A stretch of 34,351 nucleotides of DNA from Clostridiales bacterium (GCA_024684665.1 JAIKWN010000222.1:1-34351); one strand, 5' to 3'; numbered from the stretch's first letter, positions 24,308 through 32,289 are shown. Made by a program: numbers and translations. The notes: generated by a model from the letters alone, not told the origin.

Positions 24308-25186
24308 ATGATCGATCTGCATATGCACACAACGGTTTCCGACGGGTCCGATGCGCCCGAGGAGATTCTTGGCCTGGTCCGGGAGGCGGGCATCGACTTT
24401 TTCGCAGTGACGGATCACGATGCGGTCATGGGGTACCGGAGAATCCTAGCAGTCCGAAAGGAAAACGACCCGCGGATTCTCTCCGGGGTGGAGTTCTCCT
24501 GCAAGGATGAAAAGGGAAAGTACCACATCCTTGGATACGGGTACGATCCTGATGCGGAGGCTTTTCGGAACGTCGTGAACCACGGCCACGCGCTGCGCAT
24601 GAAGAAAACCAGTGCGCGGCTTAGATTCCTGGCGACAGAATTCGGATTCGTCTTCCCGGAAAAGGAGATTGAAACGCTTTTGTCGCTCAGCAATCCGGGC
24701 AAGCCGCACATTGGCAATCTAATGGTACAGTACGGTTACGCCGAAACCAAGGAGCAGGCGATCCGCGAATATATTGATCAGCTGCATTTCAGGGACGAAT
24801 ACGTACGCCCCGAGGAAGCAATTGCGGGCATCCTCGGGGCTGGCGGCATTCCTGTTCTCGCGCATCCGCCGTTTGGTAGCGGGAATGAGGTTATCGTCGG
24901 CGAGGCGATGGATCTGCGCCTCCGCCGCCTGCTGCAGTTCGGAATTGCGGGGCTGGAATGCTTCTACTCCGGATACACCCCGAAACTCCAGGCGGAGATG
25001 CTGGGGTTCGCAGAAAAGTACCATCTGTTCGTTACGGCGGGCAGCGACTACCATGGCAGGAACAAGCTCGTAAAGCTCGGCGAGACAGGAATGGACAGCG
25101 TGGAAACGATCCCGGAAGGATTGAAGCGGTTTTTAACAGTAGTGGGCGAGGATCCGGAAAAAGTGCTTTCAAACGGCGTTTCCTGA
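24308..25186 (+). CDS. PHP-domain phosphoesterase (YciV/RNase AM-like)
   Basis: The 292-residue PHP protein has the metal-binding blocks of the family: IDLHMHTTVSDGS at 2-14, VTDHDAV near 39-45, GVEFSC near 60-65, HILGYG, the PVLAHPP block near 180 and GSDYHG near 250. This arrangement matches the nucleoside 3',5'-bisphosphate phosphatase / 5'-3' exoribonuclease group (YciV), which removes 5' nucleotides from short RNA and hydrolyses pAp. The exact substrate is inferred. The upstream GAAAAGGCGAAGG is a weak ribosome site. It starts 62 bases after the antiporter; no terminator was seen between them. Confidence 0.85.
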   Translation: MIDLHMHTTVSDGSDAPEEILGLVREAGIDFFAVTDHDAVMGYRRILAVRKENDPRILSGVEFSCKDEKGKYHILGYGYDPDAEAFRNVVNHGHALRMKKTSARLRFLATEFGFVFPEKEIETLLSLSNPGKPHIGNLMVQYGYAETKEQAIREYIDQLHFRDEYVRPEEAIAGILGAGGIPVLAHPPFGSGNEVIVGEAMDLRLRRLLQFGIAGLECFYSGYTPKLQAEMLGFAEKYHLFVTAGSDYHGRNKLVKLGETGMDSVETIPEGLKRFLTVVGEDPEKVLSNGVS

Positions 25187-25259
25187 AGGATAAACTGCAG
25201 GGGTCCCGCGTCTCTATGAATGGAGTGGGATAAAACTCACACGAAGGAGGATATACGCG

Positions 25260-26276
25260 ATGAGAAAAGCATTGGTTTGGGTTTTGAGCGCGGTACTGCT
25301 GCTCTTTTCCACAGCTGCCGGCGCCGAGACGGCAGATTCCGTATTTGAGATGCTTTCTGGTCTAGAATGGAGCTTCAGCAGCGGCGTCGGCGCGTGGTCC
25401 ACGGATATGAGGATCCTGGCGGACGGCTCATTCAGTGGAGAATACCATGACACCGACATGGGAGACGCGGCGGACGAGTATCCGGAAGGCACGGTTTACT
25501 GCTGCTCATTTACCGGCCATATGTCGCTCCTGGAGCAGCTTGACGATCATACATGGAAGCTTCATGTGGACGACCTGCGTACGGATGAAAGCCAGCCCGA
25601 AACGTCCATCGACGGCGGGGTGCGCTACATCCGGGCGGAAGCTTACGGGATCAGTGTGGACGACGTGATGCTGCTGTACGCTCCGGGGACATCTCTCAAG
25701 GGTTTTTCGGATGATATGCTGTTCTGGACGCATGCGGTGCTGGAGGAACCCCAGCCGGATACTCTGGAAAACTGGTTTCTATACAGCGCGCGCAACGAAA
25801 GCGGTTTTGTAAGCTATGAAACGGCCACGGCGGCTTATCTGCCGAATCCCTGGGAGGATATGACGGCAGAGCAGCTCCTTGCTGTGTCCGGGATCTCCTT
25901 TGGAGTGCCAGAGGGCGCAGAGAATGTGATCTACCGCTACATGAAGAGCGGAAACCTGGCGGAAATGCAGTTCACCTGGGAGAACGGGGACTTCTGCGCC
26001 CGGCTCCAGCCGTTCGCCATTGAGGAGGGGGAGATGCCGGACATCTCCGGTATGTATTTCGACTGGGAAAACGTGGAGGACATAACAGTCCACGGCTGCC
26101 GGGGAACCATCGGGCAGGCGCAGTGCGGAAGCGAAGACTGGGTCGAGCGCTGCCTGTGGTATGACCCCGCCGCCGGGCTGGCGGGTTCGCTTTCGGTATC
26201 GACGACCGACCTGGACGGCCTGGATCTTACCGCAATTGCGGAACAGATCTACGCGCCAGTGCAAAACACACCATAA
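25260..26276 (+). CDS. secreted protein of unknown function
   Basis: I do not recognise this 338-residue protein. It has a clear signal peptide (MRKALVWVLSAVLLLFS, cut near AGA-ET at about 22). The mature protein is acidic and aromatic-rich. Residues 30-190 look like a beta-rich sheet with DGSFSGEYHDTD and WKLHVDDL stretches. A second part from about 210 contains GISFGVPEGAENVIYRY and CRGTIGQAQCGSEDW, with two cysteines that could pair. There is no catalytic motif, lipobox, LPXTG or membrane anchor. AAGGAGG (25244-25250) fits the ATG, and a strong terminator follows, so the gene may be transcribed alone or end the run from the PHP gene. Confidence 0.75.
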   Translation: MRKALVWVLSAVLLLFSTAAGAETADSVFEMLSGLEWSFSSGVGAWSTDMRILADGSFSGEYHDTDMGDAADEYPEGTVYCCSFTGHMSLLEQLDDHTWKLHVDDLRTDESQPETSIDGGVRYIRAEAYGISVDDVMLLYAPGTSLKGFSDDMLFWTHAVLEEPQPDTLENWFLYSARNESGFVSYETATAAYLPNPWEDMTAEQLLAVSGISFGVPEGAENVIYRYMKSGNLAEMQFTWENGDFCARLQPFAIEEGEMPDISGMYFDWENVEDITVHGCRGTIGQAQCGSEDWVERCLWYDPAAGLAGSLSVSTTDLDGLDLTAIAEQIYAPVQNTP

Positions 26277-26336
26277 GCTTTTTGAACAGCTGCTTTTCTG
26301 TATGCTGACAAAGAGCAAATGAAAGAATCCGGATAC

Positions 26337-26376
26337 AGCAGGAAGTCCGCCGGTTGCCGGCTGACTTCCTGCTTTT
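26337..26376 (+). terminator. intrinsic terminator after the secreted-protein gene
   Basis: AGCAGGAAGTC (26337-26347) and GACTTCCTGCT (26363-26373) form an 11-base stem. An inner CCGG-TTG-CCGG stem follows after a 2x2 internal loop. The last stem base is followed by TTTCC. It is 61 bases after the stop. Confidence 0.88.
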
Positions 26377-26392
26377 CCATCTGCTGATTTTG

Positions 26393-26401
26393 TGTTATAC
26401 T
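26393..26401 (+). promoter_or_regulatory. pncB extended -10 promoter
   Basis: TGTTATACT is an extended -10 element (TGn plus TATACT at 26396-26401). The -35 position 17 bases upstream is TTTTCC, a poor match lying in the terminator tail, so the promoter would depend on the extended -10. Confidence 0.55.
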
Positions 26402-26427
26402 CTCCGGGAACCAGAAACCGGAACGTG

Positions 26428-26449
26428 CCGCCCGGGGGGATCCCGGCGG
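26428..26449 (+). promoter_or_regulatory. GC-rich hairpin abutting the pncB ribosome site
   Basis: CCGCC and GGCGG, with inner GGG and CCC and a one-base bulge, form an 8-base stem with loop GGGAT. It ends one base before the purine-rich AGGAGG (26451-26456) of pncB, so it could modulate access to the ribosome site. Confidence 0.4.
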
Positions 26450-26460
26450 GAGGAGGCATT

Positions 26461-27669
26461 ATGAAACTGGAACCCATCGTTTTATCCCTGCTGGATACCG
26501 ATCTGTATAAATTCAATATGGACCAGGTCATTTTCCACAAGCATACGGATCTGTCGGGGGAATACTATTTCCGGTGCCGCAACGCAGGCATTGTCTTTAC
26601 GCCGGAAATGTTCGCCGAGATCAACGAACAGATCGATCATCTTTGTTCACTACGTTTCCGCAGGGACGAACTGGAGTACCTGCGGGGGATCCGCTTCCTG
26701 AAAAACGACTTTGTGGAGTTCCTCCGGCTGTGGCACCCAATCCGGGACTATGTGGAAACGGAGCTGACGCCGGAAGGGGAACTGAAGATTACCGTGCGAG
26801 GGCCGCTGTTCTCCGCGATGCAGTTTGAAATCTACCTTCTGGAAATCGTGAACGAGGTCTATTTCCGGATGAAGTACGATTACGGCGCGCTCCTGAAAGA
26901 GGCCGAAAAACGGCTGGATGAGAAGATCCGGGCGTTCCAGGAAGGGAAGTATACCTTCCGCTTCGCGGAATTCGGCTGCCGGCGGCGCCTCTCCCGTGTC
27001 TGGGAGGATGTGGTCGTGCGCCGGTTCTGCCGGGAGACGAACAACTGCGTCGGCACGTCCAATGTCTGGCTGGCCCGGAAATACAACGTTATGCCCATCG
27101 GAACCTACGCCCACGAGTTCGTGCAGATGTATCAGGGAATTGATTCCATCCCGCTTGCCTACACGAATCACTACGCGCTGGAAGACTGGTATGACGAGTA
27201 CCGGGGCGACAACGGAACGGCCCTGACAGATACCATCACTACGGATCTCTTCCTGCTGGATTTCAACCGAGCCATGGTGAACAACTTCAACGGCGTGCGC
27301 CACGACAGCGGCGATCCTTATGAATGGGGAGAAAAGATCATCGCGCATTACGAGAAATACGGCGTGGATCCCCGGACGCGGCAGCTGCTCTTCTCCGACA
27401 GCCTGGATTTTGACCGAGCGCAGGCGCTGTACGACGCTTTCCGGGACCGTTCAAAAGTTTCCTTTGGTATCGGCACCTTCTGCGCCAACGATACGGGCGT
27501 GGAACCGCTGAACATCGTCATCAAGCTGCAGACGGTGAATGGGCGGGCCGTCGCGAAGCTCTCCGATACGCCGGGCAAGGCCATGTGCAGGGATATGAAT
27601 TATCTGGAATACCTGAAGCGCTCTGTCGCTTTCCGCATGGAGCGGGAAAAAGAGAACCGGCTGATGTGA
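26461..27669 (+). CDS. pncB: nicotinate phosphoribosyltransferase
   Basis: The 402-residue enzyme makes nicotinate mononucleotide from nicotinate and PRPP, the first salvage step to NAD. Family blocks are present: LLDTDLYKFNMDQV at the N-terminus, RFAEFGCRRRLS, GTSNVWLARKYNVMPIGTYAHEF, FNGVRHDSGDPYEWGEK (near 277-293, the phosphoribosyl-binding region) and GIGTFCAND. The ATG at 26461 is preceded by GGGAGGAGG and gives the standard N-terminus; the frame could extend to 26392, but the promoter lies there. It pairs functionally with nudC (NAD breakdown) at the other end of the window. An aldo-keto reductase gene follows 41 bases downstream. Confidence 0.95.
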   Translation: MKLEPIVLSLLDTDLYKFNMDQVIFHKHTDLSGEYYFRCRNAGIVFTPEMFAEINEQIDHLCSLRFRRDELEYLRGIRFLKNDFVEFLRLWHPIRDYVETELTPEGELKITVRGPLFSAMQFEIYLLEIVNEVYFRMKYDYGALLKEAEKRLDEKIRAFQEGKYTFRFAEFGCRRRLSRVWEDVVVRRFCRETNNCVGTSNVWLARKYNVMPIGTYAHEFVQMYQGIDSIPLAYTNHYALEDWYDEYRGDNGTALTDTITTDLFLLDFNRAMVNNFNGVRHDSGDPYEWGEKIIAHYEKYGVDPRTRQLLFSDSLDFDRAQALYDAFRDRSKVSFGIGTFCANDTGVEPLNIVIKLQTVNGRAVAKLSDTPGKAMCRDMNYLEYLKRSVAFRMEREKENRLM

Positions 27670-27710
27670 ACCCCGCATGAAAACGGCGCGACAAACGGAG
27701 GAATGAACGC

Positions 27711-28703
27711 ATGTATGAACCAGATCCCGCGCGCTATGATTCCATGATCTGCCGCCGATGCGGCAATTCGGGTATACAGCTGCCGGCGCTTTCTTTGGGA
27801 CTATGGCACAGCTTCGGGAATATTACGCCCCTCGGGACGCAGCAAGCGATCCTGCGAACAGCTTTCGATCTCGGAATCTGCCATTTCGATCTCGCGGATA
27901 ACTACGGACCGCCCTATGGCGAGGCGGAGCGGAACTTCGGTATCCTGATGGACAGGGACTGGAAGACTCACAGGGACGAGCTCTTTTTGTCCACCAAGGC
28001 GGGCTATGACATGTGGCCCGGCCCCTACGGCGATAAAGGCAGCCGGAAGCACCTGATCGCCGGTCTTGATGCCAGCCTCAAAAGAATGCGCGTCGACTAT
28101 GTGGACGTGTTCTATCATCACAGGCCGGATCCGGATACGCCGCTTGAGGAGACGATGAGCGCTTTGTCCGATATCGTGAAGCGCGGCAAGGCGCTGTATA
28201 TCGGCCTCTCCAATTATGGCGCAGGCGAGCTGGAACGGGCGCTGTATCTCCTGCGGGAGATGGGTACGCCCTGCCTTGTGACCCAGCCCCGGTATTCCCT
28301 GCTGGAAAGGAAGCGGCTGGAGGGGGATTTAGAGGAAGTCATTCTGCGGGAGAAGATCGGCTGCGTCGTCTATTCACCGCTTGCCCGGGGTGTCCTCACG
28401 GGAAAGTATCTCACGGGGATTCCGGAGGACTCGCGGGCGGCAAAGGATCCGCGCTACCTGAAACCGGAGAGTATCACGGCGGCGGAGAGGCGGAAGGTGG
28501 CCGTGCTTTCGTCCATCGCGGCGGAACGCGGCGAGAAGCTGCATCATATGGCGCTTGCCTGGGTGCTGAAAAATCCGGCGGTGACCTCCGCGCTCATCGG
28601 AGTCAGCCGGCCGGAACAGCTTGTGGATAACTTGCAAGCGCTCGCTTCGCCGTCGTTTTCGGAGGCGGAGCTTACCGCCATAGATGCGGCGCTTGCGGAG
28701 TAA
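27711..28703 (+). CDS. aldo-keto reductase, YghZ (AKR14)-like
   Basis: The 330-residue aldo-keto reductase has the tetrad Asp60 (HFDLADNYG), Tyr65, Lys96 (LSTKAGY) and His136/137 (FYHHRPD). The YGPPYGEAERNFG signature is close to the YGPP-GSAE-NFG of YghZ, an L-glyceraldehyde 3-phosphate reductase also active on methylglyoxal. NADPH use is expected from the family. The N-terminus CRRCGNSG replaces the usual short beta start. GGAGG at 27697-27701 is 9 bases before the ATG. It is 41 bases after pncB and probably co-transcribed; a link to NADP supply is possible but not shown. Confidence 0.9.
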   Translation: MYEPDPARYDSMICRRCGNSGIQLPALSLGLWHSFGNITPLGTQQAILRTAFDLGICHFDLADNYGPPYGEAERNFGILMDRDWKTHRDELFLSTKAGYDMWPGPYGDKGSRKHLIAGLDASLKRMRVDYVDVFYHHRPDPDTPLEETMSALSDIVKRGKALYIGLSNYGAGELERALYLLREMGTPCLVTQPRYSLLERKRLEGDLEEVILREKIGCVVYSPLARGVLTGKYLTGIPEDSRAAKDPRYLKPESITAAERRKVAVLSSIAAERGEKLHHMALAWVLKNPAVTSALIGVSRPEQLVDNLQALASPSFSEAELTAIDAALAE

Positions 28704-28806
28704 GTCAGATTCGCTTTTGAATTCGGTTTCAGATTCAGCGTTGCTGAGGCGATAACAATATGCTAAAAACTATTTATTTTGATTAAAAACACTGGGAGGT
28801 ACTTTT

Positions 28807-29463
28807 ATGCAGAATCTCATTTCCGCGATCTTTAAGGTCGAAAGCGAAGGTTATCAGGCGATTGCAACCCTGCGGCAGAAGGCGGTTACCAAAGAGTACG
28901 CCATTATGCAGATGGCTCTGGTGAAACGCACGGGGAAGGAGCTCTCCGTCTGCGACAGTTTCTCTTCAGGCGTGAACACGGCGGACGATACCTTGGCTGG
29001 CGGCGTGATCGGAGGCCTGCTTGGCATCCTCGGCGGGCCCTTGGGCGTCCTGCTGATGGGATCCTATGGCGCCCTGGCGGGCAGCCTGTTGGACGCGGAT
29101 GATGCCATTGCTAGCGCGTCCCTTCTCGAGACTGTTGCAGACAAGATTTATGAGAACGAGGTTGCGCTGGTTATCTTTGCGGATGAGAAGGAAGAGAGCG
29201 CGCTGGATGCGGAGCTTGGCAAGTTTAAGGCGGAAATCCTGCGCTTCGACGCTGCTGTCGTTGCCGACGAGGTGGAGGAAGCGCAGAAGACGCAGCTTGA
29301 AATGCAGCGCCAGGCTCGTATGCAGCTGCGCCGCGAGAGAAAGGAAAACCGCAAGAAGAACATCGAAGAGAAGCGCGCGAAGATTGCCGATGATTTCAAG
29401 ACCCTGCGCGCTGACCTGAAAGAAGCGGAAAAGAACTACGGCTTCGATATCACAGCGGAGTAA
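28807..29463 (+). CDS. glycine-rich/coiled-coil protein, DUF1269-like
   Basis: This 218-residue protein resembles clostridial proteins labelled DUF1269-like, but I give no function. Residues 1-55 form an alpha/beta part (FKVESEGYQAIATL). Residues about 63-95 are a glycine-rich hydrophobic hairpin (GGVIGGLLGILGGPLGVLL) that could insert into a membrane or bridge subunits. Residues 110-140 form a beta segment (VALVIFADEK). From 150 on there is a strongly charged Arg/Lys/Glu helix that looks like a coiled coil. GGGAGG lies 7 bases before the ATG. The 103-base AT-rich gap upstream carries no convincing promoter hexamers. A bidirectional-looking hairpin follows. Confidence 0.75.
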   Translation: MQNLISAIFKVESEGYQAIATLRQKAVTKEYAIMQMALVKRTGKELSVCDSFSSGVNTADDTLAGGVIGGLLGILGGPLGVLLMGSYGALAGSLLDADDAIASASLLETVADKIYENEVALVIFADEKEESALDAELGKFKAEILRFDAAVVADEVEEAQKTQLEMQRQARMQLRRERKENRKKNIEEKRAKIADDFKTLRADLKEAEKNYGFDITAE

Positions 29464-29531
29464 AGCTTCTTTTCTCCGGCTGCACAGGAAATGATCCCTT
29501 CATCGAAAGGGAAAAACTATATAGAATACAA

Positions 29532-29565
29532 CAAAGAACCGGCTCTCTGAGGGGCTGGTTCTTTG
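29532..29565. terminator. hairpin between convergent genes, likely bidirectional terminator
   Basis: CAAAGAACCGGCTC (29532-29545) and GGGCTGGTTCTTTG (29552-29565) form a 14-base stem with two wobble pairs and a 6-base loop. The plus-strand tail is TATCTTG; the minus-strand tail is TTGTATTCTAT. It separates the DUF1269-like gene from the convergent DUF3842 gene. Confidence 0.75.
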
Positions 29566-29601
29566 TATCTTGCGGGTTTCTCTGTATAAACGATCACTGT
29601 T

Positions 29602-30036
29602 TCACTGCCGGACTGCTTCCGGATGAGCTTTCTTTACGAACTGCCGGATATGGGAAAACGCGTCTTCCAGGATGGAGGAGGAGTTTCTGGAGACCCCGGC
29701 AATATAGGTGTCACATAGATTCATGGGAATGAGGATCCGGTAGGCGCGACTGGCGGCCACCGCGTTCGCCATCGCAGGAGAGATTTCTCCCAGCATGGCG
29801 TCCGCTACTGTGATCCCGAAGGGACCGACGATCAGATCCGCCGTACGGCAGGCGACGATCACCGCATTTTCTCCGGTAGCCAGATGATCCGCGCAACCGG
29901 CGCCCATCATCATATGGGTTGCGAGGCTGTTGGTGCCGATCGCGAACAGTTTCGCATTCGGGCAGGCTTCCCGGATGCCTGCGAGCAGCCTTCTGCCAAG
30001 CCGCCCCCCCTGTCCGTCAATCACGACGATCCTCAT
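29602..30036 (-). CDS. DUF3842 family protein
   Basis: The 144-residue protein fits DUF3842 by its N-terminal strand and glycine loop (RIVVIDGQGGRLG), the GTNSLATHMMMGAG stretch, the HLATGENAVI stretch, DLIVGPFGITVADAMLGEISP and the RILIPMN strand. The fold looks Rossmann-like, with a glycine loop at 7-14, so nucleotide binding is plausible; no catalytic role is known. AAGGAGC lies a few bases before the ATG. It follows trmO by 80 bases on the same strand, with a small hairpin in between (30055-30071), and ends at a hairpin terminator. A run of seven C (seven G in the gene) near 30004-30010 encodes the GlnGlyGlyArg loop. Confidence 0.85.
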   Translation of the reverse strand: MRIVVIDGQGGRLGRRLLAGIREACPNAKLFAIGTNSLATHMMMGAGCADHLATGENAVIVACRTADLIVGPFGITVADAMLGEISPAMANAVAASRAYRILIPMNLCDTYIAGVSRNSSSILEDAFSHIRQFVKKAHPEAVRQ

Positions 30037-30116
30037 AACTGCTCCTTGCTCCGTCGACGTTCTGGACGTCGGTCGATGCTGCTTAAAATCCGTTCGATTC
30101 TGTTACACCAAGCTTC

Positions 30117-30794
30117 TTACCCGGACAGCCGCTCCGTATCACAGACCCTGAGGATACCGTCCGAAACCGTGAAGCGTACGTTAAAGCCCGCAAATGAAAC
30201 GCCGTAGACGCGGGCTTGATCCTCCTGGTAAGAAGGCCGGGGATCTTCCGCGAGAACGGAGAGAAGCGCCTGACGCTTTTCTTCGGGGATGCGTGAGAGC
30301 AATTCGGATGGAAAATCCACTTGCAGGGTTTGGCGCGCAGCGTTTTCAGTAAATCCGCCCGTGGCTTCCGGATGCGCGTCGGCGTAGGGGAGGTAAGGTT
30401 TCACGTCGACGATTGGCGTGCCATCCATGAGGTCCGCCCCTTCCACCTCTAGCTCTGGGCCTCTCTCCGTCTGCGAAACAGACAGGAGCCGTACACAGGA
30501 GAGCCCGATGGGATTTGGCCGGTAAGGCGAGCGCGTAGCGAATACGCCGAGGCGGGTGTTTCCGCCCAGCCGCGGCGGCCGGACGGTTGCCTGCCAGCCG
30601 GATTTTTTGTTTTCCGAAAAAAGCCAGAGCAGCCAGACGTGCGAAAAACCCGCGAGCCCGCGAAAGGCTTCTTTCTGCCGAAACTGCGGGAGAAACACTA
30701 CACGGGCGCGCGTCGGCGCAAGGCCGCTTTGCCTTGGAATCCCGAACTTTTCCGGGAAGTCGCTTTCGATATGCGCGATGATCTGCAGCTCCAT
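30117..30794 (-). CDS. trmO: TrmO-family tRNA (t6A37) N6-methyltransferase
   Basis: The 225-residue protein matches the TsaA/YaeB (TrmO) family, which methylates N6 of t6A37 in tRNA-Thr with S-adenosylmethionine. Family blocks seen: FPEKFGIPRQ near the N-terminus, LAGFSHVWLLWLF, RPPRLGGNTRLGVFATRSPYRPNPIGLS (the diagnostic block, split at Asn-Thr), DLMDGTPIVDVKPYLPYAD and the C-terminal domain with DPRPSYQ. ATG 30794 has GGGAGG 6 bases upstream; the longer frame to 30854 covers the promoter and is rejected. A tRNA-Thr gene, the expected substrate type, is at 148-223. Confidence 0.93.
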   Translation of the reverse strand: MELQIIAHIESDFPEKFGIPRQSGLAPTRARVVFLPQFRQKEAFRGLAGFSHVWLLWLFSENKKSGWQATVRPPRLGGNTRLGVFATRSPYRPNPIGLSCVRLLSVSQTERGPELEVEGADLMDGTPIVDVKPYLPYADAHPEATGGFTENAARQTLQVDFPSELLSRIPEEKRQALLSVLAEDPRPSYQEDQARVYGVSFAGFNVRFTVSDGILRVCDTERLSG

Positions 30795-30825
30795 AAACGC
30801 CCTCCCGCTGATCCTTTCGATCCGC

Positions 30826-30854
30826 AGTATACCAAGCCCAGGGCGGAAGAGCAA
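30826..30854 (-). promoter_or_regulatory. trmO promoter
   Basis: On the minus strand TTGCTC (30849-30854), a 17-base spacer and TATACT (30826-30831), with an extended -10 TGG before it. The start near 30819 is about 25 bases before the ATG. Confidence 0.75.
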
Positions 30855-30881
30855 GCGCTGCCTATGATTTGGAATATTGGC

Positions 30882-30906
30882 GAACGTTCAAATATGAAAC
30901 GTTTCA
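30882..30906. promoter_or_regulatory. two palindromes of LacI-operator type
   Basis: GAACGTTC (30882-30889) and TGAAACGTTTCA (30895-30906) are perfect palindromes with a central CG, the hallmark of LacI-family operators. They lie in the divergent gap between trmO and the sugar-acid operon, about 110 bases upstream of the predicted operon start. The longer site departs from the CcpA cre consensus at the centre. No regulator gene is in the window. Confidence 0.5.
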
Positions 30907-30932
30907 ATGGGAGAAAAAGAATGAATAATCTA

Positions 30933-30957
30933 AAATGTTTAAAATTGAAACACATTT
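30933..30957. repeat. inverted repeat upstream of the sugar-acid operon
   Basis: AAATGT (30933-30938) and ACATTT (30952-30957) are perfect inverted arms around 13 bases. The right side also holds TTGAAAC (30945-30951), a half-site of the palindrome at 30895-30906. Confidence 0.4.
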
Positions 30958-30970
30958 AGCCAAAAACAGG

Positions 30971-30999
30971 CTGACTTCTTTCCGAAGTTTTTGTAGAAT
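30971..30999 (+). promoter_or_regulatory. putative promoter of the sugar-acid operon
   Basis: CTGACT (30971-30976), a 17-base spacer and TAGAAT (30994-30999). A small ACTTC/GAAGT stem followed by TTTTTG overlaps the spacer. Transcription would start near 31006, about 30 bases before the likely start codon. Confidence 0.55.
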
Positions 31000-31035
31000 A
31001 AAGCTGTAAGAATCCTAGACGCGGGGGTGGATGAA

Positions 31036-32289
31036 GTGATCGGGCTGTTTATCATAGCGGATGACTTTACGGGAGCCTTGGATACTGGGGTCCAGTTCGC
31101 CGCCAAAGGTATACCAACGCGGGTGATCACCGATCCTGCCGCTGATCTTGCCCGGGACTGGGGCGACGCCCGCGTGCTCGTGCTGGACGCGGAGACGCGG
31201 CATCTTCCGCCCCTCGAGGCCTATGACACGGTGTATCGTGCCGCACGGCAGGCTGTGGAGATCGGTGTACCGCATCTTTATAAAAAGACGGATTCCGCCT
31301 TGCGGGGGAATGTGGGCGCCGAGCTGACGGCAATGATGCGGGCAGCGGATTGCCGCGCGCTGCCCTTCCTTCCGGCTTTTCCTAAGATGAACCGAACGAC
31401 CGCGGGCGGCGTTCATTATATCGAAGACAAGCCCGTAGCGGACAGCGTCTTTGGACGAGATCCATTTGAGCCGGTAACGGAATCCGAGGTCGTGAGGCTG
31501 CTGGCCCTGCAGAGCGACGAAAAATCCCACATCTTTCCGGTGGGATTCGATGCTTCTGCTTTGGACAGTCAGGAAGGGATCCTGGTCTTCGATGCTGAGA
31601 CGGACGCTGATCTAGCCCGGGCAGGCGTGCTGTTGAAGGAGCGGGGGCTGCTCCGTGTCGCGGCGGGATGCGCCGGCTTCGGCGCCGTGGAGCAGGAACT
31701 ACTGGGTTTCGCGGACAGGGCCTGCGCCTGCGAACCGCATCTCCTTCCCGGATTCGCAGTTGTCTGCGGAAGCGTAAATCCCATTACGAAGAAACAGCTG
31801 GACGCAGCGGAGAGAGCGGGCTTCCTCCGCATTACGATGGCGTGCGGAGAAAAGATGAACCCGGGTTATTTCCGCAGTCCGGAGGGCAAGGAAAAGCTCG
31901 AAAAGTGGCATGAAGCCTTCCGAGCGAATCCCTGCCGCATCATTGACGGAAACGACGCGCCCGGCGCGGAATCGACCATCGAATGGGCAGCCGAACACGG
32001 TATCTCGATCGACGGGATTCGTGTGGGCATCTCCGGCGCGATGGGGGATATCGTTTCAGAGATCGCGGACTGGGAGGAAGTTGGCACGCTTCTCATCACC
32101 GGCGGGGACACGCTCTTATCTTGCATGGCCCGCATGGGCGTCAGCGAGCTCACTCCGGTGGCGGAACTCTATCCCGGCGTCGTGCTCTCCCGGTTCGTGC
32201 GGAACGGGAAGACCCGGCTCGTGATCTCCAAATCGGGCGGCTTCGGAGAGGAATCGCTGTTTGTCGATCTCGCAGAAAAATGTAAGTGA
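31036..32289 (+). CDS. four-carbon acid sugar kinase family protein (DUF1537)
   Basis: The 417-residue protein has the DUF1537 two-domain layout: LFIIADDFTGALDTGVQF near the N-terminus, YKKTDSALRGNVGAEL near 85-100, LPFLPAFPKMNRTT, then in the C-terminal domain VVCGSVNPITKKQL, LLITGGDTLLSCM and ISKSGGFGEESLF, which bind ATP. Family members phosphorylate threonate, erythronate, 3-oxo-isoapionate and similar small sugar acids. The start is uncertain: no ATG is in frame. GTG 31027 lacks a ribosome site, while GTG 31036 follows GGGGGTGGAT at a good distance and matches the family N-terminus, so it is preferred. It leads an operon with a sialidase-fold protein, an SDR and a dehydrogenase. Confidence 0.88.
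   Translation: MIGLFIIADDFTGALDTGVQFAAKGIPTRVITDPAADLARDWGDARVLVLDAETRHLPPLEAYDTVYRAARQAVEIGVPHLYKKTDSALRGNVGAELTAMMRAADCRALPFLPAFPKMNRTTAGGVHYIEDKPVADSVFGRDPFEPVTESEVVRLLALQSDEKSHIFPVGFDASALDSQEGILVFDAETDADLARAGVLLKERGLLRVAAGCAGFGAVEQELLGFADRACACEPHLLPGFAVVCGSVNPITKKQLDAAERAGFLRITMACGEKMNPGYFRSPEGKEKLEKWHEAFRANPCRIIDGNDAPGAESTIEWAAEHGISIDGIRVGISGAMGDIVSEIADWEEVGTLLITGGDTLLSCMARMGVSELTPVAELYPGVVLSRFVRNGKTRLVISKSGGFGEESLFVDLAEKCK

Noticed and set aside
29496..29512. Small CCCTT/AAGGG stem after the DUF1269-like gene as a separate terminator
   Set aside because: The stem is only five bases and the tail is A-rich; the stronger hairpin at 29532-29565 is the better candidate.
30004..30010. Seven-base C/G run in DUF3842 as a phase-variation switch
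   Set aside because: The run is short, the frame is intact, and it encodes the expected glycine loop; there is no sign of slippage.
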